Shown here: positions 41,471-51,350 of the stretch, one piece after another
How positions within the stretch are numbered: position 1 is the first letter of the stretch
Layout of the letters: each line of letters starts with the position of its first letter
Assembly (NCBI RefSeq): GCF_023151555.2
Contig: NZ_CP100425.1
Span: 2,790,001 to 2,854,000, forward strand
Source of the DNA: Photobacterium sp. CCB-ST2H9
GTDB lineage: Bacteria; Pseudomonadota; Gammaproteobacteria; Enterobacterales; Vibrionaceae
Direction: 5' to 3'
DNA length: 64,000 nt
Position numbers and translations under genes: made by a program
The notes under the pieces: model-generated
Told to the model about the DNA's origin: nothing
Databases searched by the model: none
The model's input: only the letters and a program-made list of their open reading frames with translations

Positions 41471-43051
41471 TCAGTGCTCACGGGTCGCACGGAAGTCAAC
41501 TTCCGGGAAGCGCTCTTTCGCCAGGTTGAGGTTCACCATGGTTGGGGCGATGTAAGTGAGATTGTCTCCACCGTCCAGTGCCAGGTTCACTTCATTCTTG
41601 CGACGGAATTCATCGAATTTCTTCGCATCATCGCATTCCACCCAGCGGGCCGTCGCAACGTTCACACCTTCGTAAATCGCTTCGACGTTGTACTCAGATT
41701 TCAGACGGGCCACAACCACGTCGAACTGCAGCACACCGACTGCACCCACAATCAGATCATTGTTCTGCAGCGGACGGAACACCTGGACGGCGCCTTCTTC
41801 CGACAACTGAACCAGGCCTTTCAGCAGTTGCTTCTGCTTCAGCGGATCTTTCAGGCGGATACGACGGAACAATTCCGGCGCAAAGTTCGGGATCCCGGAG
41901 AACTTCAGGCTTTCACCCTGCGTAAAGGTATCACCAATCTGGATCGTCCCGTGGTTGTGCAGACCGATGATGTCACCGGCATAGGCATTTTCCGCGCGGG
42001 CACGGTCACCGGCCATAAAGGTCACAGCATCCGAAATGCTGACATTTTTGCCGGTCCGGACATGGTTCATCTTCATGCCCTGCGTGTAAGTTCCCGAAAC
42101 GACACGCATGAAGGCAATCCGGTCACGGTGTTTCGGATCCATGTTCGCCTGAATCTTAAACACGAAACCAGAGAATTTCTCTTCTTCCGCTTCGACCTGA
42201 CGCTCATTCGCCTGACGCGGCAGCGGCGCAGGCGCCCATTCGGTCAGGCCGTCCAGCATGTGGTCGACCCCGAAGTTACCCAACGCGGTCCCGAAGAAGA
42301 CCGGTGTCAGTTCACCTTTCAGGAACAGTTCACGATCAAACTCGTGTGATGCGCCCAGCACCAGTTCCAGTTCATCACGCAGCTGCCCGGCCAGATCTTC
42401 ACCCACAGCCGCATCCAGCTCCGGGTTATCCAGACCTTTGACAATCCGTACTTCCTGAATGGTGTGACCCTGACCGGTTGCGTACAGAATCGTTTCGTCA
42501 CGGTGGATGTGGTAAACACCCTTGAACTCTTTACCACAGCCAATCGGCCAGCTCACCGGCGCACAGGCAATGTTCAGCTCACTTTCCACTTCATCCATCA
42601 GTTCCATCGGATCACGGATGTCGCGGTCAAGTTTGTTCATGAAAGTAACAATCGGTGTATCACGCAGACGGGTCACTTCCATCAGCTTACGGGTCCGGTC
42701 CTCAACACCTTTCGCCGCATCGATGACCATCAGACAGGAGTCCACCGCCGTCAGCGTACGATAGGTATCTTCCGAGAAATCTTCGTGTCCCGGGGTATCG
42801 AGCAGGTTTACCAGACAGTCATTGTACGGGAACTGCATCACGGAGGTCGTTACCGAGATACCACGCTCTTTTTCCATCTCCATCCAGTCGGACTTGGCAT
42901 GCTGATTTGAGCCGCGGCCTTTGACCGTACCGGCACGCTGCAAAGCGTTTCCGAACAGCAGAACTTTTTCTGTAATCGTGGTTTTACCCGCATCCGGGTG
43001 AGAAATGATGGCAAACGTGCGGCGTTTACCCACTTCAGTTAAAAAAGACAT
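41471..43051 (-). CDS. prfC: Peptide chain release factor 3
   Basis: 526 residues (E. coli 529). Translational GTPase that recycles RF1/RF2 after peptide release. G1 '[15 protein letters not shown]' near 18, G3 '[17 protein letters not shown]' near 86, G4 'FMNKLDRD' near 138, and RF3-specific '[16 protein letters not shown]' near 255. ATG 43051 has only a weak ribosome site. Separate transcription unit; a 400-base intergenic region precedes it. Confidence 0.96.
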   Translation of the reverse strand: MSFLTEVGKRRTFAIISHPDAGKTTITEKVLLFGNALQRAGTVKGRGSNQHAKSDWMEMEKERGISVTTSVMQFPYNDCLVNLLDTPGHEDFSEDTYRTLTAVDSCLMVIDAAKGVEDRTRKLMEVTRLRDTPIVTFMNKLDRDIRDPMELMDEVESELNIACAPVSWPIGCGKEFKGVYHIHRDETILYATGQGHTIQEVRIVKGLDNPELDAAVGEDLAGQLRDELELVLGASHEFDRELFLKGELTPVFFGTALGNFGVDHMLDGLTEWAPAPLPRQANERQVEAEEEKFSGFVFKIQANMDPKHRDRIAFMRVVSGTYTQGMKMNHVRTGKNVSISDAVTFMAGDRARAENAYAGDIIGLHNHGTIQIGDTFTQGESLKFSGIPNFAPELFRRIRLKDPLKQKQLLKGLVQLSEEGAVQVFRPLQNNDLIVGAVGVLQFDVVVARLKSEYNVEAIYEGVNVATARWVECDDAKKFDEFRRKNEVNLALDGGDNLTYIAPTMVNLNLAKERFPEVDFRATREH

Positions 43052-43450
43052 ATTCAGTGCAGATCCAGTTATCGAATAAAGTCAGCCCAGGCAGGCCAGC
43101 ATTCTGGCCCAGGCGCCCGGTATTCCAGTTGAGTTTGACCCGGTTCAGTCCGGGTGTTGGCTGATTAACCTGTGGTTACATCCTGGCCTCTGTTCGCTCT
43201 TCTGTGCCGTTTCGGCGATGGGAATGACTCTGTACCAGGCCATCACAAGATGCCCGGGGGATTAAGATGGCGGAATTATACGCAAAGTCAGCGCAAAGAA
43301 ACAGTCACTCGCAGCCAAAGCTGCGAGCATTCTTTTGAACTGCCGCGGTGGGTACGCTCTGCGGCAGTTCACAACCGGCAGCCAGACCCGGTTCAGACAA
43401 TCGGCAGGACCTGTATGCCGCGATTCAGAGCAGCAGAAACCTGAACGGTT
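43052..43450. other. Intergenic upstream of prfC
   Basis: About 400 bases between prfC and ubiT without a credible gene. One strong inverted repeat at 43337-43370; otherwise nothing I can name. Confidence 0.4.
43337..43370. terminator. 10-bp inverted repeat downstream of ubiT
   Basis: GAACTGCCGC (43337-43346) and GCGGCAGTTC (43361-43370), perfect arms, 14-nt loop, about 80 bp past the ubiT stop. On the minus strand the arm is followed by AAAAGAATGC, so the T-run is missing; a terminator or mRNA 3' stabiliser are both possible. Confidence 0.45.
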
Positions 43451-43966
43451 TCACTCAGCAGCAAATACTGCAGCGGCCTTGTTCAGTACCTTCACCAGAG
43501 GCTGAGGCAGACTGTCCATATCCAGACTGTCGAGCAGATTTTTCACCGCCAGTCCCAGTTCGGTATCCCCTTCCATCTTCAGCCGGCGCTGAAAGAACAG
43601 GGTATCCGGATCCACCTTGCGGGCCGCGATACGCAACAGATCCCGGCTGGCTGCCCGCATCACCGCGTCGGGTTCCATCACGGCGGGCTGCACAGCCAAA
43701 CGTTGATTGACCAGAGACACAGTAAATTGCCAGTCGATATCGGCCACAACGATGGTCACCGTTCGTCCGACCAGAAAGTCCAGCTCGCCTTCTTCAATTG
43801 CCTCGTGGAACACTTTGGCGAGCCCCAGCTCAATCACCGTCTGATGCACAAAAAAAGGCGTCAGCCGGCAATGCAGACGAAGCAGTCTCGGGGCCATCTC
43901 TTGAAGCCGTGAAAATTTTGGGGAATACACCGTGCTGTCCTCTTCTTTTGGTTGTATTGCCGTCAT
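43451..43966 (-). CDS. ubiT: UbiT, SCP2-like factor for O2-independent ubiquinone synthesis
   Basis: 171 residues. SCP2 sterol-carrier-like lipid-binding domain ('ELDFLVGRTVTIVVADIDWQFTVSLVNQRLAV' near 59-91; 'DAVMRAASRDLLRIAARKVDPDTLFFQRRLKMEGDTELGL' near 100-139). With UbiU and UbiV it supports ubiquinone synthesis without oxygen. Divergent from ubiUV; the intergenic region (43967-44144) holds an FNR-like box. ATG 43966 follows a CTAGG element. Confidence 0.88.
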   Translation of the reverse strand: MTAIQPKEEDSTVYSPKFSRLQEMAPRLLRLHCRLTPFFVHQTVIELGLAKVFHEAIEEGELDFLVGRTVTIVVADIDWQFTVSLVNQRLAVQPAVMEPDAVMRAASRDLLRIAARKVDPDTLFFQRRLKMEGDTELGLAVKNLLDSLDMDSLPQPLVKVLNKAAAVFAAE

Positions 43967-44066
43967 CCTAGGCCAACAGCAGTCACCGCTTCCTGCGATA
44001 AATCAATATTTTCACCCGCCCCGCCCGTCCTCGATCAAAAGCCAGTTCTGAAAAACACCGCAAAAC

Positions 44067-44080
44067 CTGAGTCATATCAA
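44067..44080. promoter_or_regulatory. FNR-like box upstream of ubiU
   Basis: CTGAG-TCAT-ATCAA against the consensus TTGAT-N4-ATCAA: 8 of 10 conserved bases match, the right half perfectly. It lies 64 bp upstream of ubiU. FNR control of ubiUVT is established in E. coli; here it is inferred. Confidence 0.5.
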
Positions 44081-44144
44081 CACGGCCGTCCGTCAGCTCA
44101 ATAAGATGTCGGACAGCATTTTATGAACCATCAGGAGCATTCAC

Positions 44145-45152
44145 ATGGAGCTGCTCTGCCCGGCAGGAAATCTGCCCGCACTCAAAACCGCCATCGACAA
44201 TGGTGCCGATGCTGTCTACATCGGTTTTAAAGACGACACCAATGCCCGGCATTTTGCCGGTCTGAACTTTGAGGGTAAGCGTCTGGAACAAGCGGCAGAC
44301 TACGTCCGCAAACACGGGCGAAAGCTGCACATTGCCCTCAACACCTTCGCTCACCCGGACGGTTTTGGCCGCTGGCAGCAGGCGGTCGACAAAGCCGCCG
44401 CCCTGGGCGTTGATGCTCTGATCGTCGCCGACATTGCCGTACTCGATTACGCGGCTCGTCGCTACCCGGATCTCGAACTGCACTTATCGGTTCAGGGATC
44501 GGCCACCAACACGGAAGCCATTCGCTTTTACCGCGATAATTTCAACGTGAAGCGGGTCGTTCTGCCCCGGGTTCTGTCAATTCATCAGGTCAGGCAACTG
44601 GCGCGCAATACCGATGCCGAACTGGAAGTCTTCGCTTTCGGCAGTCTCTGCATCATGGCGGAGGGGCGCTGCTATCTATCGTCCTATCTTACGGGCGAAT
44701 CGCCCAATACCGTCGGTGCCTGCTCGCCAGCCAAGTTTGTCCGCTGGCAGGAAACGCCGCAGGGGCTGGAGTCACGGCTCAACGGCATATTGATCGACCG
44801 CTATCAGGACCACGAAAAAGCCGGTTATCCCACCTTGTGTAAGGGACGATTTGAAACCTGCGTCGATGGGCAGTCTCAGCGTTCCCATGTGTTGGAGTCC
44901 CCCACCAGCCTCAATACTCTGAGCCTGTTGCCGGAGCTGTTTGCCGCCGGGATTGCTTCGGTCAAAATTGAAGGCCGTCAGCGCAGTCAGGCCTATGTCG
45001 CTGAAGTCACCCGCACCTGGCGTCAGGCCATCGACAGTTACCGGGCCAGCCCGGAAGCCTATCAGGTCCGGCCTGCATGGGAAAAGGCCCTGAGCGACCT
45101 GTCCGAAGGGTCACAAACCACACTGGGCGCGTATCAGCGACAGTGGCAATAA
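44145..45152 (+). CDS. ubiU: UbiU, O2-independent ubiquinone hydroxylation factor
   Basis: 335 residues, peptidase U32 superfamily with a 4Fe-4S cluster. N-terminus '[27 protein letters not shown]' is the U32 start; cysteines in '[16 protein letters not shown]' (near 169, 176), 'GACSPAKF' (near 193) and '[11 protein letters not shown]' are the cluster ligand candidates, as in E. coli UbiU. With UbiV it forms the heterodimer that hydroxylates the ubiquinone ring using prephenate as oxygen donor under anaerobiosis. CAGGAG ribosome site; 13-nt gap to ubiV. Confidence 0.95.
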   Translation: MELLCPAGNLPALKTAIDNGADAVYIGFKDDTNARHFAGLNFEGKRLEQAADYVRKHGRKLHIALNTFAHPDGFGRWQQAVDKAAALGVDALIVADIAVLDYAARRYPDLELHLSVQGSATNTEAIRFYRDNFNVKRVVLPRVLSIHQVRQLARNTDAELEVFAFGSLCIMAEGRCYLSSYLTGESPNTVGACSPAKFVRWQETPQGLESRLNGILIDRYQDHEKAGYPTLCKGRFETCVDGQSQRSHVLESPTSLNTLSLLPELFAAGIASVKIEGRQRSQAYVAEVTRTWRQAIDSYRASPEAYQVRPAWEKALSDLSEGSQTTLGAYQRQWQ

Positions 45153-45165
45153 CAGGAGAACTGCA

Positions 45166-46047
45166 ATGAAATATTCACTGGGGCCACTGTTATATTTCTG
45201 GCCGAAAACCGATGTTGCACAGTTCTATGAAGCCGCCTGTACCAGCGCGGCTGACATTGTCTATCTGGGCGAAACCGTCTGTGCCAAACGGCGGGAAATG
45301 AAAGTCCGGGACTGGCTGGAATTGGCCAGAATGCTGGCGGCTGCGGGCAAGGAAGTCGTCCTGTCCACCCAGGCACTGCTTGAAGCGCCAAGTGAAGTCA
45401 GTGTGCTGAAAAAATACATCGATAATGGTGAATTCAGCATTGAAGCCAACGATGTCTCGGCCATTCATCTTGCCCGGCAACACAAAGTGCCTTTTGTCGT
45501 CGGACCGGCGGTCAATTGCTACAACGCGCAGACGATTGCGCTGTTTCTGAAGCAGGGCATGTTCCGATGGTGTATGCCTGTGGAATTGTCACGGGAATGG
45601 CTGACCCATGTGCAGCAAGACTGCGACGCACAAGGCATCTGGGGACAGTTTGAGACCGAAGTCTTCAGCTATGGCTACCTGCCGCTCGCCTACTCTGCCC
45701 GTTGCTTTACGGCCCGGGCCGAAGGCCGGGGTAAAGATGAATGCGAAACCTGCTGTATTCATTATCCGGAGGGACTGGCCGCGAACAGTCAGGAAGGACA
45801 GCGTCTGTTTACCCTCAACGGCATTCAGACCCAGTCCGGTTACTGCTACAACCTGATCAATGATTTGCCCGGGATGCAGGGCCTGGTTGATGTGGTCCGG
45901 ATCAGTCCGCTCGCCACCGACACCCTGGATACACTGGCTGAATTCAAAGCGTCTGAGCTGACCTCAGGGCGACACCCGATGGCAGACCGGATTCAGTGTA
46001 ACGGTTACTGGCACCGGCTGTCCGGGCTGGATACCCGGACGGTCTGA
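45166..46047 (+). CDS. ubiV: UbiV, O2-independent ubiquinone hydroxylation factor
   Basis: 293 residues, U32 family partner of UbiU. Ligand cysteine candidates in '[24 protein letters not shown]' near 180-203 and a single Cys near residue 40 ([10 protein letters not shown]) match the UbiV pattern (Cys39, 180, 193, 197 in E. coli). AGGAGAACTGC precedes the ATG. Second gene of the ubiUV operon; convergent with metE. Confidence 0.95.
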   Translation: MKYSLGPLLYFWPKTDVAQFYEAACTSAADIVYLGETVCAKRREMKVRDWLELARMLAAAGKEVVLSTQALLEAPSEVSVLKKYIDNGEFSIEANDVSAIHLARQHKVPFVVGPAVNCYNAQTIALFLKQGMFRWCMPVELSREWLTHVQQDCDAQGIWGQFETEVFSYGYLPLAYSARCFTARAEGRGKDECETCCIHYPEGLAANSQEGQRLFTLNGIQTQSGYCYNLINDLPGMQGLVDVVRISPLATDTLDTLAEFKASELTSGRHPMADRIQCNGYWHRLSGLDTRTV

Positions 46048-46136
46048 AACCGGATTACTCAGCTCTGCTTCGCACAATACCCTATGTTGGCAGCAGGGGA
46101 TTGTGCAGCAGAAGCATCCGGGATCGCCCATAAAAA

Positions 46137-46162
46137 AAGCTGCCCCGGTTCAGGGGCAGCTT
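46137..46162 (-). terminator. Terminator of metE
   Basis: AAGCTGCCCC (46137-46146) pairs with GGGGCAGCTT (46153-46162), 6-nt loop; the A-run at 46132-46138 is a T-run on the minus strand. Confidence 0.8.
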
Positions 46163-46193
46163 CAATCAGGATGGAATCGATCTTTGGCAGAAC

Positions 46194-48470
46194 TTACGCG
46201 TTCGCACGCAGGGTTTTCGCCGCGGCAACCATGTTCTTCAGGGCCGGTAGTACTTCAGCCCACTGGCGGGTTTTCAGACCACAGTCCGGGTTCACCCACA
46301 AACGCTCGGCCGGAATACGCTCTGCAGCCAGCTGCATCAGTTTCACCATCTGCGCTTCCGTCGGAATGTTCGGCGAGTGAATATCATACACACCCGGACC
46401 GATTTCGTTCGGATACTTGAAGTTATCGAACGCATCCAGCAGTTCCATATCAGAACGCGAAGTCTCAATGGTGATCACATCTGCATCCATATCTGCAATG
46501 GAGGCAATGATGTCATTGAACTCGGAGTAACACATATGGGTATGGATCTGAGTTTCATCCGCCACACCGTTGGCCGTGATCCGGAAGGACTCAACCGCCC
46601 AATTCAGGTACTCCTGCCACTCGGACTGACGCAGCGGCAGACCTTCACGCAGTGCTGCTTCATCGATCTGAATGACTTTCACGCCCGCTTTTTCCAGATC
46701 CAAGACTTCTTCACGGATCGCCAGTGCCAGCTGGTAACAGGATACAGCGCGAGGCTGATCGTCGCGGACAAACGACCAGTTCAGAATCGTCACAGGGCCG
46801 GTCAGCATGCCTTTCATTGGTTTGTCGGTCAGTGACTGCGCATATTGGGTCCAGGCCACAGTCATTGCGTTCGGACGGCTGATGTCACCGAACAGGATTG
46901 GCGGCTTAACGCAACGGGAACCGTAAGACTGCACCCAGCCGAACTGGCTGAAGGCATAACCGTCCAGTTGTTCACCGAAGTATTCCACCATGTCGTTTCG
47001 CTCGGCTTCACCGTGCACCAGGACATCAAGTTCCAGCGCTTCCTGCTCACGTACCGCGTGGGTAATTTCTGCCTGCATCTGGCTGATGTAAGTGTCCTGA
47101 TCCAGCTCGCCCTTCTTGAACTTCAGACGCGCCTGGCGAATTTCCGCAGTTTGCGGGAATGAACCAATGGTCGTGGTCGGGAACGCAGGCAGATTCAGGT
47201 GTGCAGTCTGCTTGGCAATCCGTTCAGCATACGGATGCTGACGCTCACCCAGCGCCGGAGTAATGGCGGCCACAGCTGCCTGAACGTCCGGATTGTTGAC
47301 ACGTGTTGACTGACGACGGCTGTCAATCGCCGCCTGATTGTCTGCCAGAGCCTGCGCCACTGAATCACGGCCTTCATTCAGTGCACGGGACAGCACAGAA
47401 AGCTCGTCCAGTTTCTGCAGGGCAAACGCCAGCCAGGATTTGATTTCCGCATCCAGCTTCTGCTCGCTGTTCAGATCCACCGGCACGTGCAGCAGTGAAC
47501 ACGAAGGGGCTACCCACAGGCGCTCACCCAGATCACGGGCAATCGGCTCCAGCCAGTTCAGCACGGTATTCAGGTCCGTTTTCCAGATATTCCGGCCGTT
47601 GATCACCCCAAGCGACAAGGCTTTGTCCGCAGGCAGCGCCGCAATCACCGCATCGACTTCATTGCGGCCACGCACGGCATCTACATGAAGACCCTGGACC
47701 TGCAGATTCACTGCCAGCGACAGGTTTTCTTTCAGTTCGCCGAAGTAAGTTGCCAGCAGCAGCTTCACCTGGCCCTGATTCAGGGTCTGATAAGCTTTAT
47801 TCAGCGCCTGTTGCCATTCAGCAGACAGTTCGGTGACCAGAATCGGCTCATCGATTTGTACCCACTCGACACCTTTCTCAGCCAGCAGCGTCAGCAGTTG
47901 CGCATAAACCGGCAGCAGTTGATCCAACAGATCCAGCTTATTCGAGGCGTCTTTTTCCTTGCCCAGCCACAGGTAGGTCACCGGACCAACCAGGACAGGT
48001 TTGACTGCAACGCCCTGCGCTTGTGCTTCTTCCAGTTGTGCCAGCAGACGCTGAGGGTTGAGTTCAAAACGGGTGTCTGCGGTAAATTCAGGCACAATGT
48101 AGTGATAGTTGGTATCGAACCACTTGGTCATCTCACCGGCATGCACACAGCTGCAGCCACTGTCATTCGCGGAACGCCCACGGGCAACCCGGAAGTAATT
48201 GTCCAGCTCATCGCCCGCCAGACCTTCAACACGGGCCGGAATGTTCCCCAGTGTGAAGCTGGTATCCAGCACCTGATCATAAAAAGAGAAATCGCCAACC
48301 GGTGTCAGGTCCAGTGCCGACTGGTGCTGCCAGTGCTTCTGACGCAGTCCCGCCGCCAGTTCTGTCAGCTCACCTTGTGTGCTTTCGCCTTTCCAGTACT
48401 TTTCCAGTGCAAATTTCAGTTCACGGTTTGCGCCGATACGTGGGAAACCCAGGTTATGAATTTTAGCCAT
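46194..48470 (-). CDS. metE: Cobalamin-independent methionine synthase
   Basis: 758 residues (E. coli 753). Transfers a methyl group from methyl-tetrahydrofolate-polyglutamate to homocysteine; zinc enzyme. Ligands visible: '[10 protein letters not shown]' (His and Cys, near 645) and '[11 protein letters not shown]' (Cys near 730). N-terminal '[25 protein letters not shown]' binds folate as in E. coli. ATG 48470 follows GGAGG. Divergent from metR, the usual activator arrangement. Confidence 0.96.
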   Translation of the reverse strand: MAKIHNLGFPRIGANRELKFALEKYWKGESTQGELTELAAGLRQKHWQHQSALDLTPVGDFSFYDQVLDTSFTLGNIPARVEGLAGDELDNYFRVARGRSANDSGCSCVHAGEMTKWFDTNYHYIVPEFTADTRFELNPQRLLAQLEEAQAQGVAVKPVLVGPVTYLWLGKEKDASNKLDLLDQLLPVYAQLLTLLAEKGVEWVQIDEPILVTELSAEWQQALNKAYQTLNQGQVKLLLATYFGELKENLSLAVNLQVQGLHVDAVRGRNEVDAVIAALPADKALSLGVINGRNIWKTDLNTVLNWLEPIARDLGERLWVAPSCSLLHVPVDLNSEQKLDAEIKSWLAFALQKLDELSVLSRALNEGRDSVAQALADNQAAIDSRRQSTRVNNPDVQAAVAAITPALGERQHPYAERIAKQTAHLNLPAFPTTTIGSFPQTAEIRQARLKFKKGELDQDTYISQMQAEITHAVREQEALELDVLVHGEAERNDMVEYFGEQLDGYAFSQFGWVQSYGSRCVKPPILFGDISRPNAMTVAWTQYAQSLTDKPMKGMLTGPVTILNWSFVRDDQPRAVSCYQLALAIREEVLDLEKAGVKVIQIDEAALREGLPLRQSEWQEYLNWAVESFRITANGVADETQIHTHMCYSEFNDIIASIADMDADVITIETSRSDMELLDAFDNFKYPNEIGPGVYDIHSPNIPTEAQMVKLMQLAAERIPAERLWVNPDCGLKTRQWAEVLPALKNMVAAAKTLRANA

Positions 48471-48494
48471 CTATACGTCCTCCAAAGTTGTTGA

Positions 48495-48562
48495 AGACAT
48501 CTTATGGCTATCTAATGATGAATTAAAATGGCATTATTTCATCAACCTATGAAAGTTACTCA
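48495..48562. promoter_or_regulatory. metE-metR control region: MetR-like and MetJ-like sites
   Basis: The 109-bp intergenic region has TGAA-N5-CTCA at 48550-48562 (one mismatch from the MetR consensus TGAA-N5-TTCA), and AGACATCT at 48495-48502 (7 of 8 of the MetJ box AGACGTCT). Control of metE by MetR and MetJ is established in E. coli; the assignments here are by sequence likeness. Confidence 0.4.
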
Positions 48563-48579
48563 TGAGTTAAGGACAAATC

Positions 48580-49488
48580 ATGATTGAACGCAGCCATCTG
48601 GCAATTCTGCGGGAAGTCCGCCGACTGGGCTCACTGACCGCTGCCGCTGATGCCCTCTATCTCAGCCAGTCGGCGCTCAGCCACAGTATGAAGAAACTGG
48701 AGCAGCAGCTCGGGACTCCGGTCTGGACCAAATCGGGCCGCAACCTGCACTTTACTCAGGCCGGAAACTACCTCTTGCGGCTGGCCGAAAGAGTCTTACC
48801 GCAATTTGAACATGCCGAAGAACAGATGCAGCAGTTTTCCAGTGGCCAGCGGGGCACACTGCGGATCGGAATGGAGTGCCACCCCTGTTATCAGTGGCTG
48901 CTGAAAGTCGTCAACCCATACCTCAAAGCCTGGCCGGATGTCGATGTGGACGTGAAGCAAAAATTTCAGTTTGGCGGGCTGGGTGCTCTGTTCGGCTATG
49001 AGATTGATGTGCTGGTCACCCCGGACCCGCTGCTGCGTCCGGGCATCCGGTATATCCCGGTCTTTGATTATGAGCAGGTACTGGTCGTGAATGAGCTGAG
49101 TCCGCTGGCATCAGCTGAATACATCACACCGGAGATGTTACTGGATAAAACCCTGATCACTTATCCCGTCGAGCAAAGTCGACTGGATATCTACACCAGT
49201 TTTCTCACACCAGCCAAGTGCAGTCCGAGAAAACACAAACTGATTGAAACCACAGATATTATGTTACAGATGGTGGCTGCGGACCGGGGAGTGGCTGCAC
49301 TCCCGAAATGGCTGGCCAAGGAATATGCAGAAAAATTGCCCATCGTTGCTGTTCGACTGGGAGAAACCGGCATTCACAAAAATATTCATCTCGGTGTCAG
49401 AGAAACCGATCTGAATGTCGATTATCTCAACGCCTTTATTACGCTGGCAGACTCGTTGTCCGAACATCGTGAATCCGGCGCACAATAA
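48580..49488 (+). CDS. metR: LysR-type activator of methionine genes
   Basis: 302 residues. LysR HTH at 1-60 ('HLAILREVRRLGSLTAAADALYLSQSALSHSMKKLEQQLG'), then an effector domain matching MetR, which responds to homocysteine. Activates metE and other methionine genes. Divergent from metE across 109 bp; TAAGGA ribosome site. Convergent with rimI. Confidence 0.93.
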   Translation: MIERSHLAILREVRRLGSLTAAADALYLSQSALSHSMKKLEQQLGTPVWTKSGRNLHFTQAGNYLLRLAERVLPQFEHAEEQMQQFSSGQRGTLRIGMECHPCYQWLLKVVNPYLKAWPDVDVDVKQKFQFGGLGALFGYEIDVLVTPDPLLRPGIRYIPVFDYEQVLVVNELSPLASAEYITPEMLLDKTLITYPVEQSRLDIYTSFLTPAKCSPRKHKLIETTDIMLQMVAADRGVAALPKWLAKEYAEKLPIVAVRLGETGIHKNIHLGVRETDLNVDYLNAFITLADSLSEHRESGAQ

Positions 49489-49944
49489 TCAGAGTTCAGC
49501 CTTCATGATCAGCGCATCTTCACGACCGCTGTCACTGATAGTGCTGTCAGCCCGGTAGTAATTCTCCCGTCGGCTGATCAGTTTAAAACCGCTGGCCAGG
49601 TATAACTGGCTGGCGCGGACATTGCCGGCACGAACTTCCAGCCAGATCTCTTCGGCACAATCTGCCCGTGCAGCAGTCACAAACGCCGCCAGTAACTGGC
49701 GGCCCAGCCCCTGCCCCTGCATCCGGGGATCAACCGCAATATTGAGCAGACTCGCCTCACCGGCCACCGACTGGCCGAAACAATAACCAGCCACCTGACC
49801 GTCGCTCAGCATGGTCAGATTCAGGGCCAGCCGTCCCGGCGTTTCCCGAATTTGACTCTCCGTCCAGGGGAAGCGATGCGCACGCTGCTCAATGGCCCAC
49901 ACATCGTCCAGATGAGCTGCAGACATAGGAACGAATTCAATCAT
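49489..49944 (-). CDS. rimI: Ribosomal protein S18 N-alpha-acetyltransferase
   Basis: 151 residues from ATG 49942-49944; GNAT fold. 'SLLNIAVDPRMQGQGLGRQLL' near 65-85 is the acetyl-CoA motif (Q/R-x-x-G-x-G/A), and 'ASQLYLASGFKLISRRENYY' near 113-132 holds the RimI catalytic Tyr/His region. Starts inside the holD stop (8-nt overlap), a coupled pair. The frame is open further up to 49995 but that is holD sequence. Confidence 0.93.
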   Translation of the reverse strand: MIEFVPMSAAHLDDVWAIEQRAHRFPWTESQIRETPGRLALNLTMLSDGQVAGYCFGQSVAGEASLLNIAVDPRMQGQGLGRQLLAAFVTAARADCAEEIWLEVRAGNVRASQLYLASGFKLISRRENYYRADSTISDSGREDALIMKAEL

Positions 49945-50338
49945 TGAATGCACAAATCTGTTGCCACAGGGCTTTTTTGTCCGCCGGGTGATCATGCATC
50001 TGGCTCAAAGCTGCCGAATGCAGGATATGGCAGTCACTCGGCGCGACGCTCTCACATCCTGCAAACCAGCACCAGGTCAGGTGATGCTCACCTAAGTCCG
50101 GAAGCGCATGCGGAGGCAAGGCCAGTGCTTGATCCGGGGTCAGTTTCATACTGCGAAGAATATTACCGAACAGCCAGGCATCATGTTCATCCAGAGCCTC
50201 TGAAGTCACAAACAGCAACTGACAGCTTTCCGGTAAATCAATCACAGGCTGAGACAAATCAGGAAAACAGTCCGGTTTCCGGATCTGCCAGCTGGTCAGT
50301 CCCATTTCCTGCAGAATCTGAATATCTCTTTGCTGCAT
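49937..50338 (-). CDS. holD: DNA polymerase III psi subunit
   Basis: 133 residues (E. coli 137). Links the chi subunit and SSB to the clamp loader. The N-terminus 'RDIQILQEMGLTSWQIRKPDCF' resembles E. coli HolD (YHLRRLGITQWSLRRPGALQ). The holD-rimI order is as in E. coli. Weak ribosome site. Followed by coupled rimI. Confidence 0.9.
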   Translation of the reverse strand: MQQRDIQILQEMGLTSWQIRKPDCFPDLSQPVIDLPESCQLLFVTSEALDEHDAWLFGNILRSMKLTPDQALALPPHALPDLGEHHLTWCWFAGCESVAPSDCHILHSAALSQMHDHPADKKALWQQICAFND

Positions 50339-50348
50339 GGTACTTTTC

Positions 50349-50855
50349 TTATGAAAACGCTGAAAAAGGTTCGCTGTAAGCCACCAGTCCCTGATGCCCG
50401 CTCAGCGAATCGGACAACAGTTCACGGACCATGAAAGACTCTTCCGGCACCGGCCAGCTGCAATGCAGCCCGTGTGTTGCCGCAGTCACGAAGCCAGCCT
50501 TGCGGTAATACTGACTGTCTCCCAGCACAACCACCACCGGATAGCCCAGCTCAGCCAGGATCTCTGTTGCTTCCTGCATCAGGGTCTGACCAATCCCCTG
50601 ACCACGATACTCTTTCCTGACACACAAGGGTGCCAGTCCCTGCCAGCCATTATCCAGGCCATCGACAGTCACCGGACTGAAGAATATATGCCCGATCACT
50701 TCACCTTCGTCCGAGCTGGCCACCAGCGACAATGTTCTTTGTCCCTGTTCGCGCAACGCCATCACCAGGTCTGCTTCAGCCGGTGTTTCAAATACCTCTT
50801 TCAGTAAGGCATCAATGGTCAGAATGTCCGATGGCACTTCAGTTCGTATCAGCAT
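50349..50855 (-). CDS. GNAT acetyltransferase, YhbS-like
   Basis: 168 residues from ATG 50853-50855 (GAGGATGATT upstream). GNAT motif 'APLCVRKEYRGQGIGQTLMQEATEIL' near 80-105 and 'VVVLGDSQYYRKAGF' near 110-126 match YhbS-type acetyltransferases. In E. coli yhbS sits next to yhbT (ubiT) close to pnp-nlpI, the same neighbourhood. Substrate unknown. Ten bases before holD on the same strand, so probably in an operon with holD-rimI. Confidence 0.8.
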   Translation of the reverse strand: MLIRTEVPSDILTIDALLKEVFETPAEADLVMALREQGQRTLSLVASSDEGEVIGHIFFSPVTVDGLDNGWQGLAPLCVRKEYRGQGIGQTLMQEATEILAELGYPVVVVLGDSQYYRKAGFVTAATHGLHCSWPVPEESFMVRELLSDSLSGHQGLVAYSEPFSAFS

Positions 50856-51350
50856 AATCATCCTCAGAAAAACAGTCACCAGACTGTTTGCAGTCCATAT
50901 TGTGCGGGCTGGTCTGAACGATAACAACCCCTTTCTTTACTGCGGCCATGAATCCCTCCGCGGTTCATCACTGGCATGAATAACTTTCGGCCCAGCTCCG
51001 GAATCAGCAGGACTGATCGCTCAATATTTGAACAAGCAAAATTTTGTTTTCCCTTTCACGGTCCCCAAAATCAGGAGAATTCATATGAAAATGACAAGAA
51101 AAGTTGACTTGATATATTTCAGGCCTGAGAGGTACAGCCAGAACAGTTCAACATATTTCTTATTCAAAACACAGTGTTAGCGATGAACACCGAAAAGGGC
51201 TTTGTCATAATTTTGTAACCAATGTCAATAAATCCATATTTTTTGTCCCATAACTCAAAGTTTTCTCACGAATGCATGAAATTTTGACAATTCGCTATTT
51301 TCTGACGTTATATTACGGGTACGACTTAGCCAGATAAGGGCATCCAGGGG
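50856..51350. promoter_or_regulatory. rocS-like upstream region
   Basis: About 495 bases, AT-rich toward the right. TTGACA at 51284-51289 with TATATT 19 bp on is a candidate sigma70 promoter. I looked for a c-di-GMP (GEMM) riboswitch, which would fit, and did not find its conserved core. Confidence 0.4.

Noticed and set aside
50856-51350. c-di-GMP (GEMM) riboswitch upstream of the RocS-like gene
   Set aside because: The conserved AGGGCAAACC-type core and GGGACGCAAAGCC-type core are absent.
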